In this document: in pieces, positions 17,278 through 26,630 of the stretch | Position numbering within the stretch: position 1 is the stretch's first letter | Layout: the number at the start of each line of letters is the position of its first letter | DNA from: Arcobacter sp. | GTDB lineage: Bacteria; Campylobacterota; Campylobacteria; Campylobacterales; Sulfurimonadaceae | Reading direction: 5' to 3' | DNA: 64,000 nucleotides | Assembly (NCBI GenBank): GCA_024637195.1 | Contig: JAGXFN010000012.1 | Span: 62,001-126,000, forward strand | Made by a program: the position numbers and the translations under genes | Notes under the pieces: generated by a model | Database searches by the model: none | What the model was told of the DNA's origin: nothing | Seen by the model: only the letters and a program-made list of their open reading frames with translations

Positions 17278-19434
17278 CTATTTATTCACAGCAATGATCT
17301 TGCCGTCTGAATTCATTTTTGCCATATAAAAACTGTCTTTGCCCAATGCATCATGACGATCAGGCGTAAAAGCTGGGGCATACTTTTTTATCACTCCCTC
17401 ATAAGGAGGCAGATTTTCAAGGGCCTCTTTGACTTTTTTGCGCTCCGTGGAGCCGGCTTTCTTTATGGCAAGGACCAAGAGATGCACCAGGTCATGTGCT
17501 TGTGCAACTCCTGGCGCAGCCTTGATCTTATCCATATCTATCTTGTATGCTCTCGAATAAGCATCGGCGAGTTGTTGACAATGCGGCGTTCTTTTTTGAG
17601 AAAAGGAGAAGGTTTGAAGAAAATAAAAGTCGCTGTCTTTCACTATCTTTTCATTCTCCTGAAAAAAATCTCCTCCCATGACACCCCAGTGCGATACGAT
17701 AGGCAGTATCTTGTTTTGTCTGGCATTTTCTTGTACGATAATAGAAGCCTCATTGGAGTTGGCAACCATTATGATCGAATCGGCACCCGAAGCTCTCATC
17801 TGTGCCAGCTCTTTTTGAAAACTCTTCTGCCCGCGGTTAAAGACGATCGAGACTGCGTGGTGTACGCCTTTTTTACGCAGATGTTTTGTCATTCGCTCTA
17901 GGTTTTTTCTGCCCCATATCGAGTTCTCTACGATGATGGCAGGATGCTTGTACTGCCTCAGGGCAAAGCCCACTATATAGTCAGAAGCATATCTGTCATT
18001 TGCGGATGCCCGGAAAAGACTGTTCTCTTCGTGGCCGTTTTCTATGAGCTCAGCAGCACTGGCCCAGGGAACAAGATAGGGTATTTTACTCCCTTGGATA
18101 GTGTCCATCTCATCGACTATAACCGCGCTGTGAAGGCCTCCGATGACGCCGACAACATCATCTCTATGGGCGAACTCCTGAATGTTCTTGACCCCGATGC
18201 TTGAGACAGCCCTGTGGTCTTTGGCCATTACGACCAGTTTTTTGCCCAGCACCCCGCCATTGGCATTTATCTCATCGACAGCCAGATCAACACCCCGCTT
18301 GATAGCCAGTCCGGCCGTCTTGCCGTCCATCGACAAATCCGCATCAATACCGATGACTATCTGTGCTTGTTCTTTGGGGTCCGGACCGTATTTTTCTAGC
18401 AAGAGTGCTTGCGTTTTCGAGATCACATCCGCACCGATCACCTCTTCAAACTCTCTTGGGATATGCGCCGTCTTTTCGTAAAACTTTCGGCGCTCAGATT
18501 TGGTGAGTTTATGAATGATTACGCCTGCGCTTTTTATCGTCTCGATGAGCTCCTCTTCTCGTCTTTGCGTCTCTTCACGTTCCCACGGCGTAAGCTCTTT
18601 TGCCGTTTTTATCAGCATAAGCTGCTGCTCCTGCGTCAACTTCATTAAGGATATTTCACTGATCGAAAAGACATACCCGAGATAAGCATGTTCGCTCAGC
18701 GTCAGGTGAGACTGCACCTCATGAAAACCCATGCTCACAATCGCGACCAGCGGATTCTCCTGTCCGTCTACCACCTTGTCTAAGAGAGCTTTTTTCGTTG
18801 AATGAAAATCAATCGCCACCGCTTCGGCTCCGAAAGCATTAAACTGCTCCATGATCATACGGCTCTTCATGACACGTATTTTTTTTCCTTTGAAATCATC
18901 AGGAGAGAGAAATAGCTGGTTCCCCGTAAAGTGCTTAAAGCCATTTCCCCAAAATGTCACACCGATAAGACCTATCTTTTGCAGCCTGCCTAGGAGCATC
19001 TGCCCAGGTTCTCCATCGAGCATGGAATACACATCTTCACGAGAAGGAAAGAAAAAGGGAAGATCGGCATACTGCATAGAAGGAATCGGGACGCTCATCT
19101 TTGCCGTGGGCGTCAGAACAATATCCAGTTCACCGTTTCTTGCCATTTCGACCATCTGATGGTCATTGCCAAGCTCCTGGGCGGGAAAAATTTCTATCTC
19201 TATTTTTCCTTGGCTTTTGCGTTTGACCTCGTCGGCAAAGCGCAGAGCAGCCTGATGCAGTGCACTCTCAACCGGCGTATTGTGGCCAAAACGCAGCGTG
19301 TGTGTTTTTTTTGCTAAAGGATTTTTTTGTTCCGGTAGTTCAAGAGGTTGTTTAACAGGGGCAGAGAGTATAATCCATGCCAAAAATGCCACAATAATAA
19401 GCGCGATACCAAGTAAGAGCGGAGTAAATTTCAT
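17278..19434 (-). CDS. Fusion of TRAP-type (DctP) and ABC-type (type-1 PBP) solute-binding domains
   Basis: 718 residues. An N-terminal hydrophobic segment (residues about 5-24, no lipobox Cys) serves as membrane anchor or signal. Residues about 45-350 form a DctP-like TRAP binding protein: LRFGHNTPVESALHQAALRF, AQELGNDHQMVEM, LPFFFPSREDVY. Residues about 358-718 form a Leu/Ile/Val-binding type-1 fold: VIGIDADLSMDGKTAGLAIK, VIGGLHSAVIV, IPYLVPWASA. No TRAP or ABC permease lies nearby. The next gene is a sensor GGDEF-EAL enzyme 18 bases away. A role as ligand receptor for c-di-GMP control, rather than transport, is inferred. Ligands are unknown. Confidence 0.88.
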   Translation of the reverse strand: MKFTPLLLGIALIIVAFLAWIILSAPVKQPLELPEQKNPLAKKTHTLRFGHNTPVESALHQAALRFADEVKRKSQGKIEIEIFPAQELGNDHQMVEMARNGELDIVLTPTAKMSVPIPSMQYADLPFFFPSREDVYSMLDGEPGQMLLGRLQKIGLIGVTFWGNGFKHFTGNQLFLSPDDFKGKKIRVMKSRMIMEQFNAFGAEAVAIDFHSTKKALLDKVVDGQENPLVAIVSMGFHEVQSHLTLSEHAYLGYVFSISEISLMKLTQEQQLMLIKTAKELTPWEREETQRREEELIETIKSAGVIIHKLTKSERRKFYEKTAHIPREFEEVIGADVISKTQALLLEKYGPDPKEQAQIVIGIDADLSMDGKTAGLAIKRGVDLAVDEINANGGVLGKKLVVMAKDHRAVSSIGVKNIQEFAHRDDVVGVIGGLHSAVIVDEMDTIQGSKIPYLVPWASAAELIENGHEENSLFRASANDRYASDYIVGFALRQYKHPAIIVENSIWGRKNLERMTKHLRKKGVHHAVSIVFNRGQKSFQKELAQMRASGADSIIMVANSNEASIIVQENARQNKILPIVSHWGVMGGDFFQENEKIVKDSDFYFLQTFSFSQKRTPHCQQLADAYSRAYKIDMDKIKAAPGVAQAHDLVHLLVLAIKKAGSTERKKVKEALENLPPYEGVIKKYAPAFTPDRHDALGKDSFYMAKMNSDGKIIAVNK

Positions 19435-19468
19435 GGCGGCATCACTTAAGGTTAAATTTATTAATCAT

Positions 19469-19496
19469 ATAATAGTGAAGATACCTTTGTTTACAA
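19469..19496 (-). promoter_or_regulatory. Promoter for the solute-binding fusion operon
   Basis: On the minus strand TTGTAA is followed after 16 bases by TATTAT, about 35 bases before the ATG at 19434. Spacing fits a sigma-70 promoter. Confidence 0.45.
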
Positions 19497-19602
19497 CTTA
19501 AAAAAAAGAGCGCTTGCTTTCCATAGACTATGCGCGGGCTATACTTTTGTTTATATCTGCTCTTTCAGGGCCCTTCGCAACCACCGCCACTTTATTGAGG
19601 TT

Positions 19603-19611
19603 TGGTATAAT
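19603..19611 (+). promoter_or_regulatory. Extended -10 promoter of pdxJ
   Basis: TGGTATAAT is an extended -10 (TGnTATAAT) without an evident -35, about 53 bases before the pdxJ ATG. The same nonamer occurs before the DEAD-box helicase gene. Confidence 0.55.
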
Positions 19612-19664
19612 GCTTCCATAGATTTATATATGTATATTTGACAGATTTTAAGTGAAGGATTTTT

Positions 19665-20462
19665 ATGAACACCACTGCAAAAATGGCTCTTGGAGTCAAC
19701 ATCGACCATATCGCCGTCCTAAGAGAAGCGCGCCGGATCAATGATCCCGATCCGCTAGATGCCTTAAGCATCTGCAAACGCGCCGGCGCGGATCAGATCA
19801 CTATCCATCTGCGCGAAGACCGCCGCCATATCAATGATTTTGATGCGCAGAAGATCATGTTCAACTCCGCCCTGCCCGTTAATCTCGAGTGCTCGATCGA
19901 TCCCGACATCATCAGCATCATCTGCAAGCTTCGCCCCCACCGCGCCACCTTGGTACCTGAAAAACGCGAAGAGGTGACGACGGAGGGCGGCTTGGATGTC
20001 ATTACCCACTTAGAACAGATCAAAAAAGCGGTGGCACAGCTCAAATCGCATGATATCGACGTCTCTTTGTTCATAGACCCCGACGAAGCGATTATCGAAG
20101 CTGCCTCCAAGCTCGATATCGACATGGTGGAGCTGCATACGGGACGCTATGCCAATATCTATGCCATGCTCAACACCCCGCTCGCTACGACGCACCACAG
20201 CCTGGCGGAATTTGAACGTCCGCGGAGCGAACTGAAAAACATGCTCTTCACCTCCTTGGAGCAGATCAAAGATGCGGCCTATTTTGCCCACAAAAAAGGG
20301 CTTTTGGTCGCGGCAGGGCACGGTCTGAATTACCAAAACGTCGAGGCCATCCGTGATATCAATGTCATCAAAGAACTCAACATCGGCCAGAGCATCATCG
20401 CACGCTCTGTTTTTACGGGGTTGGAAAAGGCAATATGTGACATGAAAGAACTGCTGAAATGA
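19665..20462 (+). CDS. pdxJ: Pyridoxine 5'-phosphate synthase
   Basis: A 265-residue TIM-barrel enzyme condensing 1-deoxyxylulose 5-phosphate with 3-amino-1-hydroxyacetone 1-phosphate to pyridoxine 5'-phosphate. Hallmarks are LGVNIDHIAVLREAR, DQITIHLREDRRHI, ELHTGRYA and VAAGHGLNYQNV. A GAAGGA site precedes the ATG. Its end overlaps pdxA by 4 nt (ATGA), matching their consecutive roles in vitamin B6 synthesis. Confidence 0.97.
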   Translation: MNTTAKMALGVNIDHIAVLREARRINDPDPLDALSICKRAGADQITIHLREDRRHINDFDAQKIMFNSALPVNLECSIDPDIISIICKLRPHRATLVPEKREEVTTEGGLDVITHLEQIKKAVAQLKSHDIDVSLFIDPDEAIIEAASKLDIDMVELHTGRYANIYAMLNTPLATTHHSLAEFERPRSELKNMLFTSLEQIKDAAYFAHKKGLLVAAGHGLNYQNVEAIRDINVIKELNIGQSIIARSVFTGLEKAICDMKELLK

Positions 20463-21391
20463 AAAAAAGAGTCATCGCCGTCAGTCTTGGCGATCTGAAC
20501 GGTGTTGGCATCGAGATCGCGCTGCGTTCGCATGAAGAGGTCTGCGCGATGGCCAAGCCCATCTACTGCATCTCACAGAAAATGCTTGAGCAGGCCTGCG
20601 AAAGACTAGATATTCCCAAGCCAAAACAGATGACACTCTTTCCTGTAAACGGAGATTTTAAACTCGATCCGGCAAAGATCAGCAAAAAAAGCGGTTCTAA
20701 CAGCTACAACTCTTTTATAAAAGCTATAGAGCTCTGCGAAAAGAAGATCGCCGACGCCGTTGTCACCCTCCCCATTCATAAAGAGGCCTGGCACAAGGCG
20801 GGTATAGAGCACAAGGGTCATACCGATATGCTCAGAGAGCACTTCAAACAAGAAGCGATTATGATGCTCGGCTGTGACAAGCTCTATGTCGCTCTGTTTA
20901 CCGAGCATATCCCGCTGAAAAAAGTCGCCTCAAAGATCAAAACAAAGGCGCTTAGAGAGTTTCTATTGGCACTGGCACCCAACATTAAAGGTAAAAAAGT
21001 CGCGGTACTAGGGCTTAATCCGCATGCGGGTGATGGCGGTGTTTTGGGAAAAGAGGAAAAGCAGATCACCAAAGCGATAAAAAAAGCAAACGAAAAACTA
21101 AAAGAAGAGATCTTTACAGGGCCCATGGTCCCTGACACGGCTTTTACTGAAAACATGCGAGATGAGTACCAGCATTATGTGGCCATGTACCATGATCAGG
21201 GACTTATTCCGCTAAAAGCTCTGCATTTTGACGAGAGTATCAACATCTCGCTCAACCTGCCGATCATCCGCACCTCCGTCGACCATGGAACGGCTTTTGA
21301 CATTGCCTACAAAAACAAAAAACCCTCTTGCAAAAGTTATATCAATGCTGTCAAAGCAGCCCTTAAACAGATCGATAATCAGGGTATTTAG
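20459..21391 (+). CDS. pdxA: 4-hydroxythreonine-4-phosphate dehydrogenase
   Basis: A 310-residue PdxA, which oxidises 4-phosphohydroxy-threonine to give the substrate for PdxJ. The start VSLGDLNGVGIEIAL, the metal-binding histidine region (KAGIEHKGHTDML), NPHAGDGGVLG and YHDQGLIPLK are all family signatures. Translationally coupled to pdxJ. Confidence 0.97.
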   Translation: MKKRVIAVSLGDLNGVGIEIALRSHEEVCAMAKPIYCISQKMLEQACERLDIPKPKQMTLFPVNGDFKLDPAKISKKSGSNSYNSFIKAIELCEKKIADAVVTLPIHKEAWHKAGIEHKGHTDMLREHFKQEAIMMLGCDKLYVALFTEHIPLKKVASKIKTKALREFLLALAPNIKGKKVAVLGLNPHAGDGGVLGKEEKQITKAIKKANEKLKEEIFTGPMVPDTAFTENMRDEYQHYVAMYHDQGLIPLKALHFDESINISLNLPIIRTSVDHGTAFDIAYKNKKPSCKSYINAVKAALKQIDNQGI

Positions 21392-21458
21392 GTCTTGATC
21401 CTGCAAAGGTGATGAATTAATTTTACTTATAGGTTTTTTTTTGTATCATAATCCTCAT

Positions 21459-21962
21459 ATGAAAAAGGCTTCTTTCTTTCTTCTCATTGTCCTGTTCTGT
21501 ATGCCGCTCCACGCGGTCTCTGAACTGCATATCAAGGGCATATTTCTAGAAAAGTTCACCCACCTCATTGAGTGGCCTAAAAATGATGCTTCAAAATTTA
21601 CCTTATGTGTTCTCAATGACGAAGAGTTTGCAGATACCCTCAAAAGCATCTATGCCAATAAAACCCTCAAAAACAAGCCTGTGGAGATCATCAGCTTGAC
21701 GCAGAAGGATACGGTACCAGTGTGTCAGCTTCTTTTCATCGGAAAGAAAACAAAAAACATCAAGCATGTCCTCTTGCAGGCATCAAAAAATGCCACCCTC
21801 AGCGTCTGTGACTATAAGCCTTTTATCCTTGAAGGCGTTATGATCACGATGTTTTTGAACGAGAAACGTTTTAACTATATCATCAATAACAACAAAGCGA
21901 AAACTTCAAACATACACATCAGTTATCTGCTCTTGAAGTCGGCTCAGGAGGTGATCCAATGA
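21459..21962 (+). CDS. YfiR-like (DUF4154) periplasmic protein
   Basis: About 167 residues from the ATG at 21459; a TTG at 21441 is possible but less natural. Signal peptide (ASFFLLIVLFCMPLHAVS), then the family pattern KGIFLEKFTHLIEWP, a Cys in FTLCVLND, KNKPVEIISL, CQLLFIG and a C-terminal FNYIINNNKAKTSNIHISYLLLKSA. In Pseudomonas YfiR restrains the diguanylate cyclase YfiN; here the partner is a histidine kinase whose start overlaps by 4 nt. A -10-like TATCAT lies only about 10 bases before the ATG, and there is no clear ribosome binding site. Confidence 0.85.
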   Translation: MKKASFFLLIVLFCMPLHAVSELHIKGIFLEKFTHLIEWPKNDASKFTLCVLNDEEFADTLKSIYANKTLKNKPVEIISLTQKDTVPVCQLLFIGKKTKNIKHVLLQASKNATLSVCDYKPFILEGVMITMFLNEKRFNYIINNNKAKTSNIHISYLLLKSAQEVIQ

Positions 21963-23560
21963 ATCATTTTTCAATACAGTCAAAGTTGATTGTCTCCATC
22001 ATCTCGCTGCTGTTCTTCTCTTTGAGCCTCTTTTCTGCTTTTATTTTGTATATCAACTACCAAAACCGGACATCGACTCTTTTGGAACAGTCCAAACTTC
22101 AGTCTCGCCTCATTGCAGACTATGTCGTCACCCCGCTTCTTTTTAGCGACGTACCCGGAGCGAAAGAGGTCCTGTCCAAGCTCAGCAGTATCCCCACCAT
22201 CAATGCGTCTGCTGTTTATGACGAAAAAGGCAGGCTTTTTACTTCTTATACGAAAAAAGGCTTTCATAAAGAACCGGCTTTACAGATGACGCTCTTTAAG
22301 GATTCGGAACAGTTTATGAAAGATGAGATCATCATCTCCACCCCGATAAGGTACGATGGACAGTCTTTCGGAACGGCCCTCTTTTATGTCTCTACGACCG
22401 AGATCCCCAAGGCATTTTTGAAGTATGGAGCCATACTGATTTTGAGTATAACTGCACTGATGCTCTTCTCCCTTTTTGTCATCAAAAAGATTCAGCACTA
22501 CATCACGCTGCCCATCATCAATCTTGCCAAAACAGCGCAAGAGATCTCGCTGACAGAAGATTACTCTGTCCGCGCACAGAAGATGTATGCAGATGAAGTC
22601 GGGCATCTTTATGATGATTTCAACAGCATGCTTGAGAAAATCGAACAAAGAGGACGTGAGCGGGATGAGGCCGAGGCCATCTCAACCAATTATCAAGCGC
22701 ACTTGGAGCGTTTGACCAATGAGCTTGAAGTACGCGTAAATGAACGCACACTGGCGCTTCAAGAAAGCCTTGAACACCTTCAGAACACCCAGATGCAGCT
22801 TGTCGAAGCTGAAAAGATGTCTGCTTTGGGCAACCTTGTTGCCGGCGTAGCACATGAGGTCAACACCCCGCTGGGCATCTCAATCACGGCAGCTTCGGTC
22901 TTTCAACATGAGATCGGAAGCATCAGAAAACATATGGCTGAAAACACCCTCAGCAAGTCTGCCTTGGATGCCTTTCTCGTGACGATTGCCGAGGCAGACG
23001 AGATCTTGATGAAGAACCTTGAGCGCGCCGCGGTATTGATCAGAAACTTTAAAAAGATCTCCGTGGATCAAAGCAGCGAAGAGCTGCGTGATTTTGAACT
23101 CAACAGCTACCTTGAAGAGGTGCTCTCTACGCTAAGGACTGAGCTCAGACACCGCGCTGTCACTATCAATCTCAACCTGGACAAAGAACCCATTATCATG
23201 CACTCCTACCCTGGTGCTATCTCCCAAGTGATTATAAATATGCTGCAAAATTCGCTTCTGCATGCCTTTGATCTTGATCAGGAGGGCGAGATAAGCATTG
23301 AAACACGCTACTCTAAAGGTCATGCCATCATCAGCTTTTCTGACAACGGCAATGGAATAGATCCTGCTGTTATGAACAAAATATTTGAACCCTTTACCAC
23401 AACCAAGCGTAGCCAGGGCGGAACAGGACTGGGGATGAATATCAGCTACAACCTGATCACCCAGAAGCTTTTAGGCACGATCAAGGTCGATACAGCGCAT
23501 CGAAAGGGGGCAGCATTTATTATTGAGGTGCCTTGCAAGGTATCGATAAAGACACTTTAG
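21959..23560 (+). CDS. Sensor histidine kinase paired with YfiR-like protein
   Basis: 533 residues. TM1 (about 12-33), a periplasmic sensor of about 120 residues, TM2 (ILILSITALMLFSLFVI), then a HAMP-like linker and coiled coil. A dimerisation/phosphoacceptor helix has H in VAGVAHEVNTPLGI. The ATPase domain has N box MLQNSLLHAF, G1 SDNGNGID and G2 GGTGLGMNI. No receiver domain or response regulator gene is adjacent, so the output is unknown. It overlaps the YfiR-like gene by 4 nt and the convergent nspC stop by 4 nt. Confidence 0.9.
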   Translation: MNHFSIQSKLIVSIISLLFFSLSLFSAFILYINYQNRTSTLLEQSKLQSRLIADYVVTPLLFSDVPGAKEVLSKLSSIPTINASAVYDEKGRLFTSYTKKGFHKEPALQMTLFKDSEQFMKDEIIISTPIRYDGQSFGTALFYVSTTEIPKAFLKYGAILILSITALMLFSLFVIKKIQHYITLPIINLAKTAQEISLTEDYSVRAQKMYADEVGHLYDDFNSMLEKIEQRGRERDEAEAISTNYQAHLERLTNELEVRVNERTLALQESLEHLQNTQMQLVEAEKMSALGNLVAGVAHEVNTPLGISITAASVFQHEIGSIRKHMAENTLSKSALDAFLVTIAEADEILMKNLERAAVLIRNFKKISVDQSSEELRDFELNSYLEEVLSTLRTELRHRAVTINLNLDKEPIIMHSYPGAISQVIINMLQNSLLHAFDLDQEGEISIETRYSKGHAIISFSDNGNGIDPAVMNKIFEPFTTTKRSQGGTGLGMNISYNLITQKLLGTIKVDTAHRKGAAFIIEVPCKVSIKTL

Positions 23561-24699
23561 GAGAGGCGGTTCTTATACTCTTCGTATCCGAACTCTCTGA
23601 CGATTTTCAGCGCATGTTCTTTTGTCCACAAAGCCAAGGAGGGAAGCGGTATCCCGTTGAAAGTCGTATTTTTAACAAAGGTGTAGTGGATCTGATCTTC
23701 AAAGATGACCAGATCGCCGATATGAAGCTCTTTGTCAAAAGAGTAATCTCCCATGATGTCGCCCGCCAAACAGGTGTTGCCGCCGAGTCGGTAGCTAAAG
23801 GCCTTTTCGTTTGCCTCGCCGGCTCCCCTGACGGCAGCGCGATAAGGCATGGCCAGTGTATCGGGCATATGCGCTTCGGCCGAGGTATCAAGAATGGCTA
23901 TTTTTATGCCGTTGTCAACGATGTCGAGTACCCGCGAGACCAAGACTCCCGTTTCCCAGCCAACGGCCTCACCCGGTTCAAGATAAACCTCGATGTTGTT
24001 ATAGCGGGCCCTGAAGGCCTTGATCACTTCTATAAGGCGTGTCACGTCATAGCCTTTTTTAGTGATGTGGTGGCCTCCGCCGAAATTGACATACTTCATA
24101 CCGCCGATGTACGCACCGAATTTCTCTTCAAAGGCTTGTAATACCCCCTCCAAGGCATCCACATTCTGCTCACAAAGCGCATGAAAGTTCAGTCCGCTGA
24201 TGTGTCCTAGAACCCTCTCATCAAAATTTGCCTTGGTTGTACCCAAACGGCTGTAAACTCCGCAGGGGTTGTAAAGATCTACTGGAGAGGATGAGAACTC
24301 GGGATTGACACGCAACGAGAGCGAGATCTGAGGGTTGATCTCTTTTACTCTTTTTTCAAAGGCAAAGAGCTGTGAAGGCGAGTTGAAGACGATGTGGTCC
24401 GAAACAGAAGCAATCTCATCAATATCCTCATGCTTAAATGCAGGCGAATAGGTATGTACCTCTTTGTTCATCTTCTCGCGGGCAAGCTTTGCCTCGTGCA
24501 GACCGCTGGCCGTGCAGCCTTGCAGATACTTTCCCACCAGATCAAAGGTGCTGTGCATTGCAAAACCTTTCAGTGCGAGAATGACTTTCGCACCGGACTC
24601 CTGCTGGACACGGTCAAGTATCTTCAGGTTGTTTTCTAATTTTTCAAGCTCACATATATAGGCGGGTGTTCTTTTCAACTGGGAAAAATCAATGGACAT
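23557..24699 (-). CDS. nspC: Carboxynorspermidine/carboxyspermidine decarboxylase
   Basis: A 380-residue PLP enzyme of the alanine-racemase-fold decarboxylases. The PLP lysine is in ALKGFAMHS near residue 43; MKYVNFGGGHHITKKGYD and YLEPGEAVGWETG bind the cofactor; the catalytic Cys region is RLGGNTCLAGDIMGDY. It decarboxylates carboxyspermidine or carboxynorspermidine, the last step of the spermidine route used by Campylobacterota. The dehydrogenase for the previous step is two genes upstream. Confidence 0.93.
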   Translation of the reverse strand: MSIDFSQLKRTPAYICELEKLENNLKILDRVQQESGAKVILALKGFAMHSTFDLVGKYLQGCTASGLHEAKLAREKMNKEVHTYSPAFKHEDIDEIASVSDHIVFNSPSQLFAFEKRVKEINPQISLSLRVNPEFSSSPVDLYNPCGVYSRLGTTKANFDERVLGHISGLNFHALCEQNVDALEGVLQAFEEKFGAYIGGMKYVNFGGGHHITKKGYDVTRLIEVIKAFRARYNNIEVYLEPGEAVGWETGVLVSRVLDIVDNGIKIAILDTSAEAHMPDTLAMPYRAAVRGAGEANEKAFSYRLGGNTCLAGDIMGDYSFDKELHIGDLVIFEDQIHYTFVKNTTFNGIPLPSLALWTKEHALKIVREFGYEEYKNRLS

Positions 24700-25339
24700 A
24701 GGCGGACCTTTTTTTGAAGATAAAGAGATCTTTGCCTACTGTTTCAAGCTGTGCATCCCATCTGGAAGCCAGCCACTTCATCGTAGACAGAGAATAAAAA
24801 CAGACATGTGTCGGATCGTTCTTGTAGTACCAGGCATCAAATACTTCTTTGCAAGGATACGGCTGAGTCAAAAAGAGAAGGAGCCCATCCTCTTTGAGCA
24901 TCTTCCAAAGCCGATAAAGCACCGTCTGCGGATCGTAGAGATGCTCCACCACTTCCGTCGCAGTGATAAAGTCGTACTTCTTTTTCAAGACTTCTTCATC
25001 CTTGGCATAGAAATGGTCATATATATGCATGTCATACCCCTGCTCTTCCAAAATCTTCGAAAGCGTAGGTCCCGGACCGGAGCCGAAGTCAAGCCCGCTC
25101 AAGCCTTTAAGTACACGTTCACAAACCGGGTCGGAGACCTTGTGAAGATATGTCTTATAGCCCGGATCATCGGGGGAGTTGGTATGAAGATCGTAGCGCT
25201 TTTTTTCATCTTCTTCTTTGAGGTATTCACTTGGCAGAACAAAGACAAGGGAACAGTAAGCACAGATGTAGTGCTCTCTTGCGGCAGACTTTGCGTAAAG
25301 AGCCGGTGTATCGGCATGGCAAAGCGGACAGATCTTCAC
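24689..25339 (-). CDS. Class I SAM-dependent methyltransferase with N-terminal zinc ribbon
   Basis: 216 residues. It opens with a CPLC...CAYC zinc ribbon (residues 4-28). A Methyltransf_23-like domain follows with SAM motif I GLDFGSGPGP near residue 83, FITATEVVEHLYDP and LKEDGLLLFLTQPY. It sits between the carboxynorspermidine dehydrogenase and nspC: 3 bases from the former, 11 nt overlap with the latter. N-methylation of a polyamine is a tempting but untested guess; general Campylobacterota synteny could explain the position. Confidence 0.8.
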   Translation of the reverse strand: MKICPLCHADTPALYAKSAAREHYICAYCSLVFVLPSEYLKEEDEKKRYDLHTNSPDDPGYKTYLHKVSDPVCERVLKGLSGLDFGSGPGPTLSKILEEQGYDMHIYDHFYAKDEEVLKKKYDFITATEVVEHLYDPQTVLYRLWKMLKEDGLLLFLTQPYPCKEVFDAWYYKNDPTHVCFYSLSTMKWLASRWDAQLETVGKDLFIFKKRSAYVH

Positions 25340-25342
25340 GAC

Positions 25343-26524
25343 CTACTCGAGCTCGATGATCTTCCATGGCAATCCCTGCTCGTTAAGCTCTTGCATAAAT
25401 GGATCAGGATCAAGCTGCTCCATGTTGAAAACACCCTTCCCTTTCCATTTTCCCTCGACCATCAGCTTCGCACCGATTACAGCAGGCACACCGGTCGTGT
25501 AAGAAACGGCCTGAGATTTGACCTCGGCATAGCACTTCTCATGATCGCTTATCTGGTAGATATAGATCTTTTTCTTTTTCCCGTCTTTGAGTCCTTCAGC
25601 GACGATACCGATATTGGTCTTGCCTTTTGTACGCGGACCCAAAGAGCCTGGATCTGGAAGAAGGGTCTTCAAAAACTCCATCGGAACGATCTTCATTCCC
25701 TTGTGCTCTACCTCTTCGATCCCCAGCATGCCAACGTTTTGCAGGCACTGCATGTGCGTAAGATAAGACTGTCCGAAGGTCATGAAGAAACGGATGCGCT
25801 TGAGTCCCTTGATGTGTTTGACCAAGGACTCCATCTCTTCATGGTAAAGAAGGTAGGAGTCTTTCGGGCCGACTTCAGGATAATCCCAGACCATCTTGAT
25901 CTCCATCGGATCGGTCTCTATCCATTTTCCGTTTTCCCAGTAGCGCCCCTTGGCAGAGACTTCGCGAAGATTGATCTCGGGGTTGAAGTTGGTCGCGAAA
26001 GGGTAGCCGTGGTCGCCTGCGTTACAGTCAAGGATATCAATGGTGTGTATTTCGTCGAAGTAGTGTTTTTGCGCATAGGCACAGAAAACATTGGTAGCAC
26101 CCGGGTCAAATCCGCTTCCAAGCAGAGCCATCAGCCCCTTCTCTTTAAAAGCTTCATCTTTCGCCCACTGCTCTTTATACTCAAACTTTGCTTCATCAGG
26201 GTGCTCGTAGTTGGCTGTGTCAAGGTAAGGCGTGTTGGTCTCAAGACAGGCATCCATGATTGTAAGATCTTGGTACGGAAGCGCGACATTAATAACGATA
26301 TCCGCTTTGATACGTCTTATCAGGGCCGAAAGCTCTGCAGTATTGTCAGCATCGACCTGCTCAATCTCGATAGCGCCTGCAGGAAGCTCGTCTTGAATCC
26401 CTTTGCAGCTTTCAAGACGGCGGCTTGCCAGAGTGATCTTTGTGAAAGTCTCTTTGTTCATAACACACTTGTGTGTCACAACACGACCGACCCCGCCGGC
26501 TCCAATAATCAATACATGTGCCAT
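25343..26524 (-). CDS. Carboxynorspermidine/carboxyspermidine dehydrogenase (saccharopine dehydrogenase family)
   Basis: 393 residues of the LYS1-like family. It opens with a Rossmann VLIIGAGGVGRVV; LLGSGFDPGATNVFCAYA is typical of the group. It condenses aspartate semialdehyde with putrescine or diaminopropane to give carboxyspermidine or carboxynorspermidine with NADPH, feeding NspC downstream. This assignment relies on co-location with nspC and family pattern. Confidence 0.92.
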   Translation of the reverse strand: MAHVLIIGAGGVGRVVTHKCVMNKETFTKITLASRRLESCKGIQDELPAGAIEIEQVDADNTAELSALIRRIKADIVINVALPYQDLTIMDACLETNTPYLDTANYEHPDEAKFEYKEQWAKDEAFKEKGLMALLGSGFDPGATNVFCAYAQKHYFDEIHTIDILDCNAGDHGYPFATNFNPEINLREVSAKGRYWENGKWIETDPMEIKMVWDYPEVGPKDSYLLYHEEMESLVKHIKGLKRIRFFMTFGQSYLTHMQCLQNVGMLGIEEVEHKGMKIVPMEFLKTLLPDPGSLGPRTKGKTNIGIVAEGLKDGKKKKIYIYQISDHEKCYAEVKSQAVSYTTGVPAVIGAKLMVEGKWKGKGVFNMEQLDPDPFMQELNEQGLPWKIIELE

Positions 26525-26630
26525 CTCTTCTCCTGAGGAAAAATTTATTTTAAAAGTGTACTCTCTAATCGCTTAGAGTTTATTTCAATTTTGGCCCTGC
26601 AAGGCAAGGTTTATGGGAATACAATGAAGT

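Noticed and set aside
17278-19434. Two separate genes misjoined by a frameshift
   Set aside because: The frame is continuous, the linker is intact and no internal ribosome binding site or start was seen at the domain boundary, so a true fusion is preferred.
24692-26536. A 614-codon plus-strand open frame
   Set aside because: It is antisense to nspC's upstream methyltransferase and the dehydrogenase, both with clear family motifs; its product is low quality and has no family similarity.
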